From the NCBI GenBank assembly GCA_016748015.1, contig JAAOMT010000306.1, forward strand, positions 1-26,893: a stretch of 26,893 nucleotides of DNA. Reading direction: 5' to 3'. The notes under the pieces are model-generated. The model had not been told where the DNA came from, searched no databases, and saw nothing but the letters and a program-made list of their open reading frames with translations. Positions 26,481 to 26,893 of the stretch are shown piece by piece. Source of the stretch: Geosiphon pyriformis (taxonomy: Eukaryota; Glomeromycota; Glomeromycetes; Archaeosporales; Geosiphonaceae). The translations under genes and the position numbers were made by a program. Positions within the stretch are counted from its first letter, which is position 1, and each line of letters opens with the position of its first letter.

Positions 26481-26893
26481 ATAATAATAATAAAAATTAA
26501 ACCAAAAGTTATTTAAATACTATTTTAATTATTAAAAAACAAATTACTATAATTAATAATAATAAAATACATACTATTATTAAGTCAAAAAAATTATTAA
26601 TAGAAAAAAATTAATAATAAAATATATAATAATAATTATATTATTGTTTTTTAATATAATTAAAAAAACAATTAAAAAAATTTATATAAAAAACAAATAA
26701 GCTTTAAATTAATTTAATAAAATTATAAAAAACATAAAACCCTTATAAAAATACAATAAAAATATATCCAATATTTTTTCTTATTTATTTATTTCTCTTT
26801 TTTAATTTTTTATCTTTAAGTATTTAAATATTTGTAAATAAAAAACTAATTGGTATTTCTTAATTTGTATTGTTAAAATTAATTTAAAAAATA
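26480..26893 (+). pseudogene. Element E: very decayed relative of the 3' end of element B
   Basis: From 26505 the sequence aligns with 17413 onward of element B (terminal ORF) with few gaps over more than 100 bases; almost every difference is C to T or G to A in E. The match recurs around AACAATTAAAAAAATT (26667-26682 against 17609-17624). From about 26775 it resembles the R-U5 part of the B LTR (TCTTATT...TTTCTCTTTTT...ATCTTTAAGTATTTAAAT against 11230-11280). The fragment leaves the window at the right edge. Confidence 0.6.

Overview
The window is very A+T-rich eukaryotic repeat sequence with no convincing host gene. Everything recognisable is LTR-retrotransposon material of the Ty3/gypsy type: gag, aspartic protease, reverse transcriptase, RNase H and integrase in that order, with LTRs, primer-binding site and polypurine tract. 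I see no tRNA, rRNA, CRISPR or bacterial-type gene. The Gag and the dUTPase-containing Pol of the minus-strand elements remind me, from memory only, of hypothetical proteins of arbuscular mycorrhizal fungi (Glomeromycotina, Rhizophagus-like). A fungus of that group is my best guess; a protein search would settle it.

Layout, left to right. (1) 1-505, minus strand: 3' end of a 'D-type' element, namely the start of an LTR (1-175) and a terminal ORF. (2) 506-1680: unexplained sequence with a 50-bp tandem repeat. (3) 1680-10043: minus-strand element A, decayed, running from its 5' LTR at 10043 leftward through gag, protease, two Cys-rich modules, a dUTPase-like domain, RT, RNase H and the integrase zinc finger. 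Its 5' LTR is split by a plus-strand solo LTR (8532-9547, target duplication CCAT). (4) 10048-11028: an LTR scrap and the 3' end of element C. (5) 11029-18682: plus-strand element B, the youngest and best preserved, complete with both LTRs and an ATAT target duplication. (6) 18683-24228: the rest of element C, minus strand, older, with a D-type LTR (22057-23013) inside it. (7) 24229-26071: an A-type LTR, then a decayed D-type 3' end with its LTR. (8) About 26480-26893: a very decayed relative of the 3' end of element B.

How it fits together. Element B landed inside the integrase gene of element C. Element A lies in, or abuts, an LTR scrap beyond the 3' end of C. An A-type solo LTR then landed inside the 5' LTR of A. 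None of the elements looks autonomous. In B nearly every disabling change is a C-to-T or G-to-A transition: CAA/CAG to stop, TGG to stop, CGA to stop, first catalytic Asp of RNase H and of integrase to Asn, zinc-knuckle His to Tyr. A, C and the right-hand fragment show the same decay further advanced.

The most unusual content is the Pol architecture of A and C. Both carry Cys-rich putative zinc-binding modules and a dUTPase-like domain between protease and RT. In addition, B and D carry uncharacterised terminal ORFs that read through the polypurine tract and stop just inside the 3' LTR.
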